64,000 nucleotides of DNA from an uncultured Ruminococcus sp. (GCA_902776975.1 CACYSI010000004.1:21678-85677); one strand, 5' to 3'; counted from the stretch's first letter, positions 8,220 through 17,494 are shown. The notes: generated by a model not told the origin, from the letters alone. Made by a program: numbers and translations.

Positions 8220-9860
8220 ATGTCAAAAAAAATATTATCCGTTATTATGTCACTTGTACTGATGCTCGGCACTTTAGGCGTAATGCCTGCATGCGCCGCT
8301 GAACGCTCAGCCGCCGGTACCGGCGCGTCGAAGTATGTTTACAACGTACTCGAAAACAATGAGATCGAGATCACCGAGTATAAAGGCAATGAAACTGAGC
8401 TCATCATCCCCGAGGAGATCGACGGATATACCGTCACCGGAATCGGCGGCTACATACTCTTTAGTAACCTCAGTGTTATGAGCGTGACCGTACCCGCCAC
8501 CGTTACAAGCATCGTCGACGGAGGTTTAACCTGCGGTGATTATCTCACCGAAATAAAAGTAGATCCCGAAAACCCTGTTTATGACAGCCGAGACAACTGC
8601 AACGCCGTGATCGAAACCGCTACGGATACGCTGATCTCGGGCTGCTCGACTACCGTTATCCCGGACACGGTAAAGAGCATAGGAACAACAGCGTTTTACG
8701 GATGCTACAAGCTTAATGAAATCAATTTTCCCGATTCGGTGACGAGCATCGGCGACTTTGCTTTTCATGGCTGCGCCGGTCTGACCGAACTTCATATCCC
8801 CGCCGGCATAACAAACATCGGCGAATTTCCCTTTGTAGGCTGCGGGGGATTCAAGAGCATTACCGTAGACCCCGAGAACACCGCATACGACAGCCGCGAT
8901 AACTGCAACGCCCTGATAGAGAGCAGTACCGATACTCTGCTCTTCGCCTGTGTTAATACATTTATCCCCGATACTGTCAAAATCATAGATAAATTCGCGT
9001 TCGCGAATCTGATGGATATCAAGAATATTGAGATCCCGGATTCGGTCGAGATAATCAGAGAATACGCCTTCACCGACTGCGGAAGTATCACAAGCTTCAC
9101 TTTACCCGATTCAGTAAAAGTCATCGAAGATTACGCTTTCTCTTACAACGAATCTTTATCTTCTGTCACAATACCGGCTTCGGTAACGCAGATCGGCGAA
9201 CACGCCTTTGAGCTCTGTGACGAAGACATGATAATCTACGGAAAACCCGACAGCTATGCCATGACCTATGCCATCGAGCACGGTATACGCTTCATCGACA
9301 TGGACAACATCCCCGAGACGGCGTACTACCTTGTCGGCAACATGAACGATTGGACGATCGACGAAAAATATAAGCTTGAGCGATATCAGGCGTCTCCTTA
9401 TGCCCCTTATGTATTAAATAACATAAAGCTCACCACGCTCTCGGAATTCAAGATAGTTTATGCCGAAAACGGCAAGATCATGAGGTGGTACCCCGACGGG
9501 ACAGGCAATAACTACGGCGAGAACCATGAGATCGTTATCGACGGCAGATATGACGTCTACTTCTACCCCAAGGGCAACTCTATCGACCCCTCGGGAAACA
9601 AATACATCATGGCCGATCTGATCCCGGCGCTGCCCTATGAATACATTCTCGGCGACGTCGACGGAGACAACGAAGCTACGATCTTAGACGCGACATATAT
9701 CCAGCGTTTCGCGACAAAGGTCAATGTTCCCTATACGTCGGCAGATATGATCCGCGGCGATATAGACGGAGATGAAGAGGTCACGGTGATCGATGCGTCC
9801 TTCGTTCAGCGCTCCGCTACCCGCGTGTATGTTCCCTACCCCGTAGGCGAGACCGTATAA
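8220..9860 (+). CDS. Secreted leucine-rich-repeat protein with C-terminal dockerin
   Basis: 546 residues with a Sec signal peptide (about 1-27, ending PACAA). Residues ~60-340 are BspA-type LRR_5 repeats (recurring IPDSVxxIGxxAFxxC), twice interrupted by an islet containing YDSRDNCNA. Residues ~366-455 form a beta-rich module beginning AYYLVGNMNDWTIDE, resembling carbohydrate-binding domains of the starch-binding class. Residues ~476-540 are a type I dockerin with two calcium-binding F-hand repeats, GDVDGDNEATILDA and GDIDGDEEVTVIDA. The protein would dock onto a cohesin scaffold at the cell surface and probably mediates adhesion rather than catalysis. It lies 51 bases after tarJ with its own Shine-Dalgarno (TAGGAG); linkage to the polymer cluster may be only positional. 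Confidence 0.88.
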   Translation: MSKKILSVIMSLVLMLGTLGVMPACAAERSAAGTGASKYVYNVLENNEIEITEYKGNETELIIPEEIDGYTVTGIGGYILFSNLSVMSVTVPATVTSIVDGGLTCGDYLTEIKVDPENPVYDSRDNCNAVIETATDTLISGCSTTVIPDTVKSIGTTAFYGCYKLNEINFPDSVTSIGDFAFHGCAGLTELHIPAGITNIGEFPFVGCGGFKSITVDPENTAYDSRDNCNALIESSTDTLLFACVNTFIPDTVKIIDKFAFANLMDIKNIEIPDSVEIIREYAFTDCGSITSFTLPDSVKVIEDYAFSYNESLSSVTIPASVTQIGEHAFELCDEDMIIYGKPDSYAMTYAIEHGIRFIDMDNIPETAYYLVGNMNDWTIDEKYKLERYQASPYAPYVLNNIKLTTLSEFKIVYAENGKIMRWYPDGTGNNYGENHEIVIDGRYDVYFYPKGNSIDPSGNKYIMADLIPALPYEYILGDVDGDNEATILDATYIQRFATKVNVPYTSADMIRGDIDGDEEVTVIDASFVQRSATRVYVPYPVGETV

Positions 9861-9987
9861 CAAACTCCTAAATATAACAAGTAACAGAAACTTCCGAGTT
9901 AAGAAAAGACCGTCTTTCCGAGCTTGTCGAGGAATCTTATCGTGCTGACTTATACGTTAATCCGCACACAACAGGTGCAATCAATTC

Positions 9988-10070
9988 GGATAGATTGCAC
10001 TCTATAATCCTTCGACTTCGCTCAGGATAACAAGACTTAAGGGCTATCGCACACTTAATGCGACAGCCCT
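9988..10070. repeat. Dispersed ~83-bp element, copy 1
   Basis: Contains ATTGCACT, then ATCCTTCGACTTCGCTCAGG, then a hairpin GGGCTATCGCA...TGCGACAGCCC. The reverse complement of 56201-56283 carries the same three blocks in the same order, so the two are inverted copies of one element. A further inverted repeat, GTGCAATC...GATTGCAC (9975-10000), overlaps its left end. Confidence 0.7.
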
Positions 10071-10076
10071 ATTTTT
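10041..10076 (+). terminator. Intrinsic terminator after the LRR-dockerin gene
   Basis: 11-bp stem with one mismatch, GGGCTATCGCA / TGCGACAGCCC, around a CACTTAA loop, followed by ATTTTT. It forms the right part of the dispersed element described at 9988-10070. Confidence 0.65.
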
Positions 10077-10140
10077 GTGCTGTTATTCTGATTTGGAATT
10101 ATTGTATGAGTTCAGCTTTCGCTATTATTCCATATAGGAA

Positions 10141-12591
10141 TTATTCTGCGTAATTGAAGGTGAAGTTCTCGCCGTCATGATCGCAGACGATAGGCTTTGA
10201 GCTGTCAAAGTCAGCCTCAAGCATACGCTCAGAGAGCTTATCCTCGATGTTGGAGGTGATAGCTCTGCGCAGAGGACGGGCGCCGTAGGTATCGTCAAAG
10301 CCCTCGTCGGATATCTTCTCGACAGCCTTATCGGTAAAGCTGATCTTTACGCCGAGAGAGTCAAGACGCTTTGCGAGAGTATCGAGCATCTTGCCGGCGA
10401 TCTCCTTGATCTCGCCCTGTGTCAGCTTATTGAATACGATGATATCGTCAACACGGTTGAGGAACTCGGGACGGAACACCTGTCTGAGCTCGCTCATAAC
10501 GAGATCGCGAACGTTGACGTTCTTCTCCTCGGGAGAGTCGCCGTCCTTGAAACCGAAGGCAGTCTGCTTATCGACTATCCTGCGGGCGCCGACGTTGGAG
10601 GTCATGATGATGATGGTGTTCTTAAAGTCAACTGTCCTGCCCTGACTGTCGGTCAGTCTGCCGTCCTCAAGTATCTGCAGCAGCATATTGAACACATCGG
10701 GGTGCGCCTTTTCGATCTCATCAAAGAGCACTACCGAATACGGCTTGCGGCGTACAGCCTCGGTGAGCTGGCCGCCCTCGTCATAGCCTACATAGCCGGG
10801 AGGCGAACCGACCAGACGGGATACAGTGTGCTTCTCCATATACTCGGACATATCGAGACGAAGCATGGCGTTTTCATCGCCGAACATAGCCTGAGCCAGC
10901 GCCTTGCACAGCTCGGTCTTGCCTACGCCCGTAGGACCGAGAAAGATGAACGAACCTATCGGACGCTTGGGATCCTTGATGCCGACTCTGCCGCGGCGGA
11001 TAGCTCTGGACACAGCCGATACAGCCTCATCCTGACCCACAACGCGCTCATGCAGTATCTTCTCCATATTGAGCAGTCGATCGCTCTCTTCGCGGGTAAG
11101 CTCGACTACGGGGATCTTGGTCCACGACGACACTATAGCTGCGATATCCTCGCTGCCGACTTCATCGTGGCTTTCTTTGGAGCTCTCCTGCCAGCTCTGC
11201 TTAGCCTTATCGAGCTGAGAAGTAATATTCTTCTGCTCATCGCGGAGCTGAGCCGCGCGCTCAAAGTCCTGCTCGCTTATGGCGGCGGTTTTCTCGCTCT
11301 CGAGGGTCTCAAGCTCAGCTTCAAGCTCCTTGATCTCGTTAGGATAGGTTAGAGCGCTGAGTCTGACCTTAGACGCAGCCTCGTCGATAAGGTCGATAGC
11401 CTTGTCGGGCAGATAGCGGTCGGCTATATAGCGGGTGCTGAGCTTGACAGCCGCCTCGATAGCCTCGTCGGATATCTTGACCTTATGGTGAGCTTCATAA
11501 CGGTCTCTCAGACCCTTCAATATCTCGATAGCGTCCTCCTCGCTCGGCTCACCTACCTTGACGGGCTGGAAGCGGCGTTCGAGAGCCGCGTCCTTCTCGA
11601 TGTGCTTGCGGTACTCTTCGAGAGTAGTCGCGCCTATCACCTGGAAGTCGCCTCTTGCGAGAGAGGGCTTAAGGATATTAGCGGCGTCGGCGCTGCCCTC
11701 AGCCGCGCCCGCTCCGATGATGGTATGCAGCTCATCTATGAAGAGGATGATGTTCTTGCTCTTTTTGACCTCGTCGATAGCGTTCTTGATGCGATCCTCA
11801 AAGTCGCCGCGGTACTTTGTACCGGCTACCATGCCTGTAAGATCGAGAGCTACTACCCTCTTGTCTCTGAGATGCTCAGGCACCTCGCCGTTAGCTATCT
11901 TGAGCGCTAAGCCCTCCGCTATCGCGGTCTTGCCTACGCCGGGCTCGCCTATCAGACAGGGATTGTTCTTAGTGCGTCGTGACAATATCTGGATGATTCG
12001 TTTGATCTCCTCATCTCTGCCTATGACAGGGTCGATCTCGCCGTTCTTAGCCGCCTTGGTAAGGTCGCGGGAGAAGCTGTCGAGAGTCTTGCTGTCGCCG
12101 TCGGGCTGAGCCTGAGCGCCCTGCTGAGCGTTGTAGCCGCCCTGATCCTCGCCCTCAAAGCGAGCTGTCATACGGTCGGCTATGCTGCGGGGAGTCACGC
12201 CCAACTCACGCAGATATCGGATAGCGTAGCTGTCAGCGTCGGAGAGCAGAGCTATGAGCAGATGCTCGGTGCCTACATAACCTGAGCCGGTACGCGCGGA
12301 GTACATGACCGCCGTCTGCATGACGCGCTTGGTACGGGGGGTAAAGTCATCGGGAGTCAGAGCTGTTGCTCCGCCCTGACCCGAGCCGTTGATGATGAGC
12401 TGCTCGAGCTTATCGGCAGTTACTCCGCTGTCACTGAGCGCGGCGTACGCTACGCCGCTGTTCTCCTTGCACAGTCCGAGCAGGATATGCTCAGATCCGA
12501 TGTAGGTGTGACCCATGCTCTGAGCGCTCTCTATTGCGAGATTCAGCGCCCTGTTAGCCTTCTCTGTAAAGCCCTTGAAATTGTACTTCAT
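10141..12591 (-). CDS. clpC: AAA+ unfoldase ClpC
   Basis: 816-residue HSP100 unfoldase that feeds proteins, often marked by McsB, into ClpP. An N-terminal Clp_N repeat pair occupies residues 1-150, then a Gln/Gly-rich linker. AAA domain 1 has Walker A GEPGVGKTA and Walker B FIDELHTIIG. A UVR motif lies at ~425-460 (EKTAAISEQDFERAAQLRDEQK) within the middle coiled coil. AAA domain 2 has GPTGVGKTELCK and LFDEIEKAHPD. The stretch TAFGFKDGD near residue 680 sits where the ClpP-docking loop is expected. Last gene of the ctsR-mcsA-mcsB-clpC operon, under CtsR control. Confidence 0.96.
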   Translation of the reverse strand: MKYNFKGFTEKANRALNLAIESAQSMGHTYIGSEHILLGLCKENSGVAYAALSDSGVTADKLEQLIINGSGQGGATALTPDDFTPRTKRVMQTAVMYSARTGSGYVGTEHLLIALLSDADSYAIRYLRELGVTPRSIADRMTARFEGEDQGGYNAQQGAQAQPDGDSKTLDSFSRDLTKAAKNGEIDPVIGRDEEIKRIIQILSRRTKNNPCLIGEPGVGKTAIAEGLALKIANGEVPEHLRDKRVVALDLTGMVAGTKYRGDFEDRIKNAIDEVKKSKNIILFIDELHTIIGAGAAEGSADAANILKPSLARGDFQVIGATTLEEYRKHIEKDAALERRFQPVKVGEPSEEDAIEILKGLRDRYEAHHKVKISDEAIEAAVKLSTRYIADRYLPDKAIDLIDEAASKVRLSALTYPNEIKELEAELETLESEKTAAISEQDFERAAQLRDEQKNITSQLDKAKQSWQESSKESHDEVGSEDIAAIVSSWTKIPVVELTREESDRLLNMEKILHERVVGQDEAVSAVSRAIRRGRVGIKDPKRPIGSFIFLGPTGVGKTELCKALAQAMFGDENAMLRLDMSEYMEKHTVSRLVGSPPGYVGYDEGGQLTEAVRRKPYSVVLFDEIEKAHPDVFNMLLQILEDGRLTDSQGRTVDFKNTIIIMTSNVGARRIVDKQTAFGFKDGDSPEEKNVNVRDLVMSELRQVFRPEFLNRVDDIIVFNKLTQGEIKEIAGKMLDTLAKRLDSLGVKISFTDKAVEKISDEGFDDTYGARPLRRAITSNIEDKLSERMLEADFDSSKPIVCDHDGENFTFNYAE

Positions 12592-12644
12592 ATACCAACC
12601 CTTCTTTCTTCACACAGTCATTTGACCAATGACCGATTCAACCT

Positions 12645-13622
12645 TTAATTAAACTTATTCCTGATTATCTCAGCTCGCTTGATATCTCTGTCACGCGGGC
12701 TCATATCCTCGCCGCATCTCGACATTATAGACGCGGGCTGTATCTCTACTATCAGCTTATCTATGCTGTCAGCCGATAGTGTCTCGAGCTTCTTTGATGT
12801 TACTCCGAGTCTGACCAGTGAGAGCAGACTCATCGCCTCGCTGTGATCCATCAGCTTAGCCGTCTTTAGTATACCGAGAGCTCGGGATATCTTGTCCTCT
12901 ACCTCGATATCGCCCAGTATACCGTCGCGGGCGCGCATCTCCTGAGCTATGAGCTGAGTCGTGATGTTCTTAAGATTCTCGATAGCCGCCTTCTCTGAGA
13001 TACCGAGAGTCACCTGATTGCTAAGCTGGAAGAAGGCTCCCGAGGGCTTGGTGCTCTCGCCGTAAAGACCGCGCATAGTCAGCCCCAACTTACTAAGATT
13101 AGCGCCTATCCTGTATGCCGCTGTGCTCATATCCAGCGCCGGGAGATGCAGCATCACCGAGGCTCTCATACCCGTACCGAGGTTTGTCGGACACTGGGTG
13201 AGATATCCGAGGCGGTCGCTGAACGCGAAGTTTAATTTCTTTGAAAGAATATTATCCACCTTATCGGCAAGCTCATACGCCTCATCGAGAGCGAATCCGT
13301 CTTTGATGACCTGCAGGCGGATATGATCCTCTTCGTTGACCATTATCGAAACGGTGTTGTCGTCACTGAGATACACCGCTCTGCCCCTTTCACCGTTCAC
13401 AAAGTCCGGGCTGACTAGATGACGCTCGATCATGGATACGAGTATCGTGTCGGAGACGTTGTCTGAGTCGATCTTGTGAAACTTTATTCCGCAGTCCGTA
13501 AGCGCCTCGCCGACCTTAGCTACTATCTCCTGAGCCTTATCGGCTGAAAGTCTGATCGGGAACGGATATTCTCTCAGATTTCGCGCTAAGCGGATCCTTG
13601 TTGATACTACTGCTTCGCTCAT
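12645..13622 (-). CDS. mcsB: Protein arginine kinase McsB
   Basis: 325-residue ATP:guanido phosphotransferase that phosphorylates protein arginines and so marks clients for ClpCP; it also relieves CtsR repression. N-terminal VVSTRIRLARNLREYPFP and central CPTNLGTGMRASVMLHLPAL (with the Cys before PTN typical of McsB) identify it. The length is slightly short of the ~350-363 usual in bacilli, the difference lying at the C-terminus. It ends 53 bases before clpC and starts 2 bases after the mcsA stop, consistent with coupling. Confidence 0.94.
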   Translation of the reverse strand: MSEAVVSTRIRLARNLREYPFPIRLSADKAQEIVAKVGEALTDCGIKFHKIDSDNVSDTILVSMIERHLVSPDFVNGERGRAVYLSDDNTVSIMVNEEDHIRLQVIKDGFALDEAYELADKVDNILSKKLNFAFSDRLGYLTQCPTNLGTGMRASVMLHLPALDMSTAAYRIGANLSKLGLTMRGLYGESTKPSGAFFQLSNQVTLGISEKAAIENLKNITTQLIAQEMRARDGILGDIEVEDKISRALGILKTAKLMDHSEAMSLLSLVRLGVTSKKLETLSADSIDKLIVEIQPASIMSRCGEDMSPRDRDIKRAEIIRNKFN

Positions 13623-13624
13623 GG

Positions 13625-14137
13625 TTATGCCTCCAGTCCTTTTATCTCGTCGCGCAGCTGAGCCGCGCGCTCAAAGTTCTCGTCCTCTATAGCCTTTTTC
13701 AGCTCAGCCTTAAGAGAAGAGAGCTTGTCGGTGTTCTCGGACTTATTTCCTGCGCCGTCGTCGTTGACTGTGTATTCGATAGCGCCGGGGCGCTTGCCCT
13801 TATGCTCGGTGTTGCCGTGGACGCTGCGGATGGTGGGCATAAGCTCGCTGAAGAAGGTATCGTAGCAGTCGGCGCAGCCCACCTTTCCGGTGTGCTTGAT
13901 GTCGTTAAGGGTGCTGCCGCAGCTCTTGCAGCGGGCGGCTCCCGAACGGGCGGGCAGAGCGTTTGAGAAAAAGCTCGACAGCAGTCCGCCGAAATCAGTG
14001 TGAAAATCCGGGAACATATTGTCGTATCCCAGCTCGTGAGCGCACTCCGGGCAGAGCCAATACTCGGTGTACTCACCGTTTATCATTGTTTTTACATGAG
14101 TTGTAGCCTCATTCTTGTTGCAGTGTTGACATAACAT
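13625..14137 (-). CDS. mcsA: McsA, zinc-finger activator of McsB
   Basis: 170-residue adaptor that binds metal and activates the McsB arginine kinase. Paired CxxC motifs are visible: CQHC near residue 3, CPEC near 29, and CKSC/CADC near 85 and 104. A UVR motif lies at the C-terminus (EDENFERAAQLRDEIKGLE), similar to that in ClpC. The start is the ATG at 14137, because AAAGGAGG lies 7 bases upstream; an in-frame ATG 27 bases earlier would place this Shine-Dalgarno inside the gene. Second gene of the heat-shock operon. Confidence 0.93.
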   Translation of the reverse strand: MLCQHCNKNEATTHVKTMINGEYTEYWLCPECAHELGYDNMFPDFHTDFGGLLSSFFSNALPARSGAARCKSCGSTLNDIKHTGKVGCADCYDTFFSELMPTIRSVHGNTEHKGKRPGAIEYTVNDDGAGNKSENTDKLSSLKAELKKAIEDENFERAAQLRDEIKGLEA

Positions 14138-14203
14138 AATTATTCCTCCTTTTCTGCGAATCACGCAATAGACATTTGTTTATTCTATCATATACCTTGA
14201 CAG

Positions 14204-14659
14204 CTAAGTGTCGAGAAGTGTAAGAAGCATATTTTTGAATACCGCCGCTCTGAGAGTGTCTCGGTACTGCTGAGGAACGCTCTGATACGCTCTCTCACCT
14301 GCCGCGGCGGCTATCAGCCGGGCTGTCCGCGCGTCGATAACTCCCGTGTCGAGCATATTGTCGACCATTATCTCGGCGGTAGCCTTATCGAGGGCGGAGC
14401 CTATCGAGTTGACGATGTGCATTATCGCGCCGCTTCTCGTGGTCTTGATCCTCGTGATACGGATATAGCCTCCCCCGCCTCTGCGGGACTCTACGATATA
14501 ACCCTGCTCGGGAGTGAATCGTGAAGTGATGACATAGTTTATCTGACTCGGCACACAGCCGAGAGTAGTGGCAAGCTCGTTTCGCTTGATCTCGGCCTCT
14601 CCGTCCTGTCGCTCCAGCACATCCTTGATATACTGAGCTACCAGATCACTCATACGCAT
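14204..14659 (-). CDS. ctsR: Class III heat-shock repressor CtsR
   Basis: 151-residue dimeric transcription repressor of clp genes. The winged-helix N-terminus carries the CtsR signature: ELATTLGCVPSQINYVITSRFTPEQGY and the glycine-rich wing RRGGGGYIRI, where the arginine-glycine tip senses heat. AGAGGT lies 8 bases before the ATG. First gene of the operon; the operator it recognises overlaps its own promoter at 14835-14879. Confidence 0.95.
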   Translation of the reverse strand: MRMSDLVAQYIKDVLERQDGEAEIKRNELATTLGCVPSQINYVITSRFTPEQGYIVESRRGGGGYIRITRIKTTRSGAIMHIVNSIGSALDKATAEIMVDNMLDTGVIDARTARLIAAAAGERAYQSVPQQYRDTLRAAVFKNMLLTLLDT

Positions 14660-14769
14660 ATATATTACCTCTTTTCATTAGTGGGAGCTGACGCTTCATG
14701 GTCTTTTTTCAGAAAGACTATATTGCTTTTTTGATAGCGGTTTACCGATATCCGGTAATCAGTGATCGG

Positions 14770-14816
14770 TGAATAACAACCACCAACTACCAACTATAAA
14801 CTATAAACTACCAGCC
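14770..14816. repeat. AACTACC-type short repeat tract
   Basis: Runs of degenerate ACCAACTA / TAAACTA units in the ctsR leader. Similar tracts occur at 28274-28303, 34259-34292, 36929-36958 and 41012-41044, always between genes. Confidence 0.5.
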
Positions 14817-14834
14817 TTCAACTTGTCCTTCTCT

Positions 14835-14879
14835 GACCTTGACTATATTGTAAACTAAAAGTCAAAGAAAGTCAAGGTC
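14835..14879 (-). promoter_or_regulatory. ctsR promoter with CtsR operator
   Basis: Minus-strand promoter: -35 TTGACT (14875-14870), 17-base spacer, -10 TACAAT (14852-14847). On the plus strand AGTCAAA-GAA-AGTCAAG (14860-14876) matches the CtsR heptad direct repeat RGTCAAA-N3-RGTCAAA and covers the -35 and spacer. The half-site is repeated in inverted orientation: GACCTTGACT (14835-14844) and AGTCAAGGTC (14870-14879) form a perfect 10-bp inverted repeat flanking the -10. This supports autorepression. Confidence 0.8.
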
Positions 14880-14931
14880 TAATTTGATTATTAACAGATT
14901 GTTCACAAACTCGTTTATTATTCTTGCAAAG

Positions 14932-14962
14932 AAAAAAAGACGCTGTACAAATGTACAACGTC
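14932..14962 (-). terminator. Intrinsic terminator of the amino-acid ABC operon
   Basis: Stem GACGcTGTAC / GTACAaCGTC (one mismatch) around AAAT; read on the minus strand it is followed by a run of seven T. It lies 20 bases past the end of the ATPase gene. Confidence 0.8.
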
Positions 14963-14980
14963 CTCTGTATTTTATTTTGT

Positions 14981-15730
14981 TTACAGAACCTTACGCAAAA
15001 AGTCCTGTGTACGCTCATTCCGGGGATTGCCGAAAACCTCTTCGGGTGTGCCCTGCTCGCAGATGATGCCGTCCGCCATGAACAGCACTCTGTCGGAGAC
15101 CTCGCGGGCGAAGCCCATCTCATGGGTCACGACGATCATTGTCATGCCCTCTGCGGCAAGCTCCTTCATGACGTCCAGCACCTCGCCGACCATCTCAGGG
15201 TCGAGAGCGGAGGTAGGCTCGTCAAAGAGCATGATATCGGGGCTCATGGCGAGCGCTCTGGCTATAGCCACGCGCTGCTGCTGTCCGCCCGAAAGCTCTC
15301 CGGGATACGAATCCGCTTTATCCGCGAGTCCTACTCGTCCGAGCAGCTCCATAGCCTTTTTGCGCGCCTCTTCCTTAGTCATCTTCTTAAGGGTGACGGG
15401 AGCCATCATGATGTTCTTGATGACGGTCATGTTCTGAAACAGATTGAACTGTTGGAACACCATACCGATATTCTCGCGCACCTTATTGATATTCATCTTC
15501 TTGTCGGTGATATCAAAGCCGTCGATGATGATCTCGCCCGAGGTAGCGTCCTCGAGCTTGTTGAGGCATCTCAGAAAGGTCGATTTACCCGAGCCTGAGG
15601 GACCGATAACACAGACGACCTCGCCCTCATATATAGTGGCGTCAATACCGGTGAGCACCTCATTATCATCAAAATACTTATGTAGATTGGTAACGACTAC
15701 CTTTTTGTTCTCTTTATTAATGTTCGTCAC
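14981..15730 (-). CDS. Polar amino-acid ABC transporter ATP-binding protein (GlnQ type)
   Basis: 249-residue ATPase driving amino-acid import: Walker [11 protein letters not shown]-loop [12 protein letters not shown], signature [15 protein letters not shown], Walker [15 protein letters not shown] and switch VTHEMGFA, all in the form characteristic of the polar-amino-acid (PAAT) class. The GTG start at 15730 is preferred because AGAGAGGT lies about 10 bases upstream; an ATG at 15757 also exists in frame. It overlaps the permease gene by 14 bases. The substrate (glutamine, cystine, arginine or similar) cannot be told from the ATPase. Confidence 0.9.
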   Translation of the reverse strand: MTNINKENKKVVVTNLHKYFDDNEVLTGIDATIYEGEVVCVIGPSGSGKSTFLRCLNKLEDATSGEIIIDGFDITDKKMNINKVRENIGMVFQQFNLFQNMTVIKNIMMAPVTLKKMTKEEARKKAMELLGRVGLADKADSYPGELSGGQQQRVAIARALAMSPDIMLFDEPTSALDPEMVGEVLDVMKELAAEGMTMIVVTHEMGFAREVSDRVLFMADGIICEQGTPEEVFGNPRNERTQDFLRKVL

Positions 15731-16421
15731 GGTGTCTCTTACCTCTCTTCGCTTCATATTTTAACTTCTTCTCGATGTAGCTCGATACAAGCATGAGGAT
15801 AGATATGATCAACAGGTACATCAGCGCTACTACCGCGTAGGTCGCGAAGTATACATATGTACTGCCGACATAGGTCTTAGCCTTGTTGACGATCTCAGCC
15901 ATACCGATGACCGAAAGGATAGAGGTATCCTTGATGGTGATGATGAACTGGTTGACCAGCGAGGGGATCGAGAACTTGATTGCCTGAGGCAGCACGACCT
16001 TGAGCATGGTCATGCCCTGTGACAGACCCAAGGAGCGAGCAGCCTCGCTCTGACCCTTAGGCACAGCCATGATACCGCCGCGGTATATCTCGGCGAGATA
16101 CGCGCCCGCGTTGAGCGACAGAGTGATGATACCCGCCGTGAACGCGTCCAAGCGGAAGTCAGGGTTGATCGTAAGCTGTATAAGCTGGGGCAAGCCGAAG
16201 AATATCATCAACGCCTGAACCAGCATAGGTGTGCCGCGAATGATCCAAATATATACGCCTGCTATAGCTCTGAGAACGACGTTCTTGGACATCTTCATCA
16301 GACACATGAACAGACCTATGATCATACCGATAGCTATAGAAATAACAGATACTCTGACTGTCAGCCAGAGACCGTCAAGAAGCATCGGCAAAGCTTCTTG
16401 AAATACTCTTCCGAAATCCAT
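15717..16421 (-). CDS. Polar amino-acid ABC transporter permease
   Basis: About 234-residue membrane permease of the HisM/GlnP family, with an [16 protein letters not shown]-like first helix and the EAA loop [22 protein letters not shown] near the centre. I place the start at the ATG at 16421, where the protein begins [15 protein letters not shown] as in relatives. An alternative GTG at 16454 would fall inside the intercistronic hairpin stem at 16449-16474. The C-terminus is basic ([16 protein letters not shown]). It works with the binding protein gene upstream and the ATPase gene downstream. Confidence 0.87.
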   Translation of the reverse strand: MDFGRVFQEALPMLLDGLWLTVRVSVISIAIGMIIGLFMCLMKMSKNVVLRAIAGVYIWIIRGTPMLVQALMIFFGLPQLIQLTINPDFRLDAFTAGIITLSLNAGAYLAEIYRGGIMAVPKGQSEAARSLGLSQGMTMLKVVLPQAIKFSIPSLVNQFIITIKDTSILSVIGMAEIVNKAKTYVGSTYVYFATYAVVALMYLLIISILMLVSSYIEKKLKYEAKRGKRHRDEH

Positions 16422-16448
16422 ATACTCAACTGCCTTATCGCTGAAAAT

Positions 16449-16474
16449 CAGCACGATAATAGCTTACCGTGCTG
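16449..16474 (-). other. Intercistronic hairpin between binding-protein and permease genes
   Basis: Inverted repeat CAGCACG...CGTGCTG with a 12-base loop. Such hairpins commonly stabilise the upstream binding-protein message or reduce read-through so that the binding protein is made in excess; no strong T-run follows. Confidence 0.5.
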
Positions 16475-16521
16475 ATAATCTATGCGTTATTTTTCAAATA
16501 TCAATGATCTGGCGTATCGAA

Positions 16522-17319
16522 TCAATAACCGTACTTAGCAAGGATCTCCTGATACTTGCCGTTCGCCTTGATGTCCTTGAGTCCCGCGTTGAACTTCTCG
16601 ATCAGCTCGGCGTTCTTGCCCTTCTGAACAGCAAAGCCGTAGCCCTTGACGTTAGCGGGCGCGTCGGAGATTATCTGGAGCTTGACCTGACCTGTCTTGA
16701 TAGCGTAGCCGATAACGGAGAAGTCCTCTACGCAAGCTGCGTCTGTGCCTGTGAGAACCGCCTGATACATATTATCGGAGCCTTCATAGTAGTTAATGGT
16801 AAAGCCGTACTGATCCTTGATGGACTCAGCGTACTCGCCGCCGACGGTAGATGTCTTAGCGGCTACAGTCTTGCCCTTGAGATCCTCGAGCTTTGTGCCC
16901 TCTTTAGCGACGATGACCTGACCGTCGTCAAAGTAAGGATCTGAGAAGTCAAAGGTAGCCTTGCGCTCGTCGGTGATAGTCATACCGGCGATCATAGCGT
17001 CTGCCTGACCGCTCTGTACAGCGCCCATAGAAGCGTCAAAGCCCTCGTTGTGCATCTCGTACTTGATGCCCTGATCCTCGGCGATGGCTGCCATGATATC
17101 CATATCAACACCTACATAAGAGTTGGAGGCTGTATCAAGATACTCAAAGGGAGCAAAAGCGTTATCCGAATAGATAACATAGGTCTTAGCAGCGTCAGCT
17201 TCAGCTGCTTTTGTTGCCTCTGTAGCAGTGCCGGCGTCCTTCTTAGAGCCGCAGCCCGCGAGCATAGCGACGGAAGCGATCATAGCGATCGTGAGAATAA
17301 GTGCCAGTGTCTTTTTCAT
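16522..17319 (-). CDS. Amino-acid ABC transporter substrate-binding lipoprotein
   Basis: 265-residue family 3 solute-binding protein. The signal peptide ends in the lipobox LAGC (Cys22), so it is lipid-anchored on the outer face of the membrane. After a short Ala/Thr linker the fold begins YVIYSDNAFAPFEYLD, with VGVDMDIMAAIAED and DAMIAGMTITDERKATFDFSDPYF, the amino-acid-contact motifs of the family. First gene of the importer operon, with a perfect promoter 68 bases upstream. Ligand unknown. Confidence 0.92.
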   Translation of the reverse strand: MKKTLALILTIAMIASVAMLAGCGSKKDAGTATEATKAAEADAAKTYVIYSDNAFAPFEYLDTASNSYVGVDMDIMAAIAEDQGIKYEMHNEGFDASMGAVQSGQADAMIAGMTITDERKATFDFSDPYFDDGQVIVAKEGTKLEDLKGKTVAAKTSTVGGEYAESIKDQYGFTINYYEGSDNMYQAVLTGTDAACVEDFSVIGYAIKTGQVKLQIISDAPANVKGYGFAVQKGKNAELIEKFNAGLKDIKANGKYQEILAKYGY

Positions 17320-17386
17320 AGTTCTTTCTCCTTTTCATTTTAATGATTTATCACGATAAAATCGGTCAAAAAACAATAACACAAAA

Positions 17387-17415
17387 ATTATACACTAACG
17401 AGAAATAATTGTCAA
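17387..17415 (-). promoter_or_regulatory. Promoter of the amino-acid ABC operon
   Basis: Minus strand: -35 TTGACA (17415-17410), 17-base spacer, -10 TATAAT (17392-17387). Both hexamers are perfect consensus. Confidence 0.8.
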
Positions 17416-17468
17416 TAAATTTTATACTATATGTAAAAGAGATACAATAAGCATATCGAACGCACAAA

Positions 17469-17494
17469 GCGGCTGCACCGTATGGCACAGCCGC
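17469..17494 (-). terminator. Probable terminator of gapA
   Basis: Stem GCGGCTG / CAGCCGC with a 12-base loop, about 90 bases past the gapA stop; only a short T stretch follows, so efficiency is uncertain. Confidence 0.45.

Noticed and set aside
11485-12109. Two overlapping open frames opposite clpC
   Set aside because: Both are antisense to conserved ClpC sequence and have no independent support.
14770-14816. Possible CRISPR-like array in the AACTACC tracts
   Set aside because: Units are 6-8 bases, degenerate and without unique spacers; there are no cas genes.
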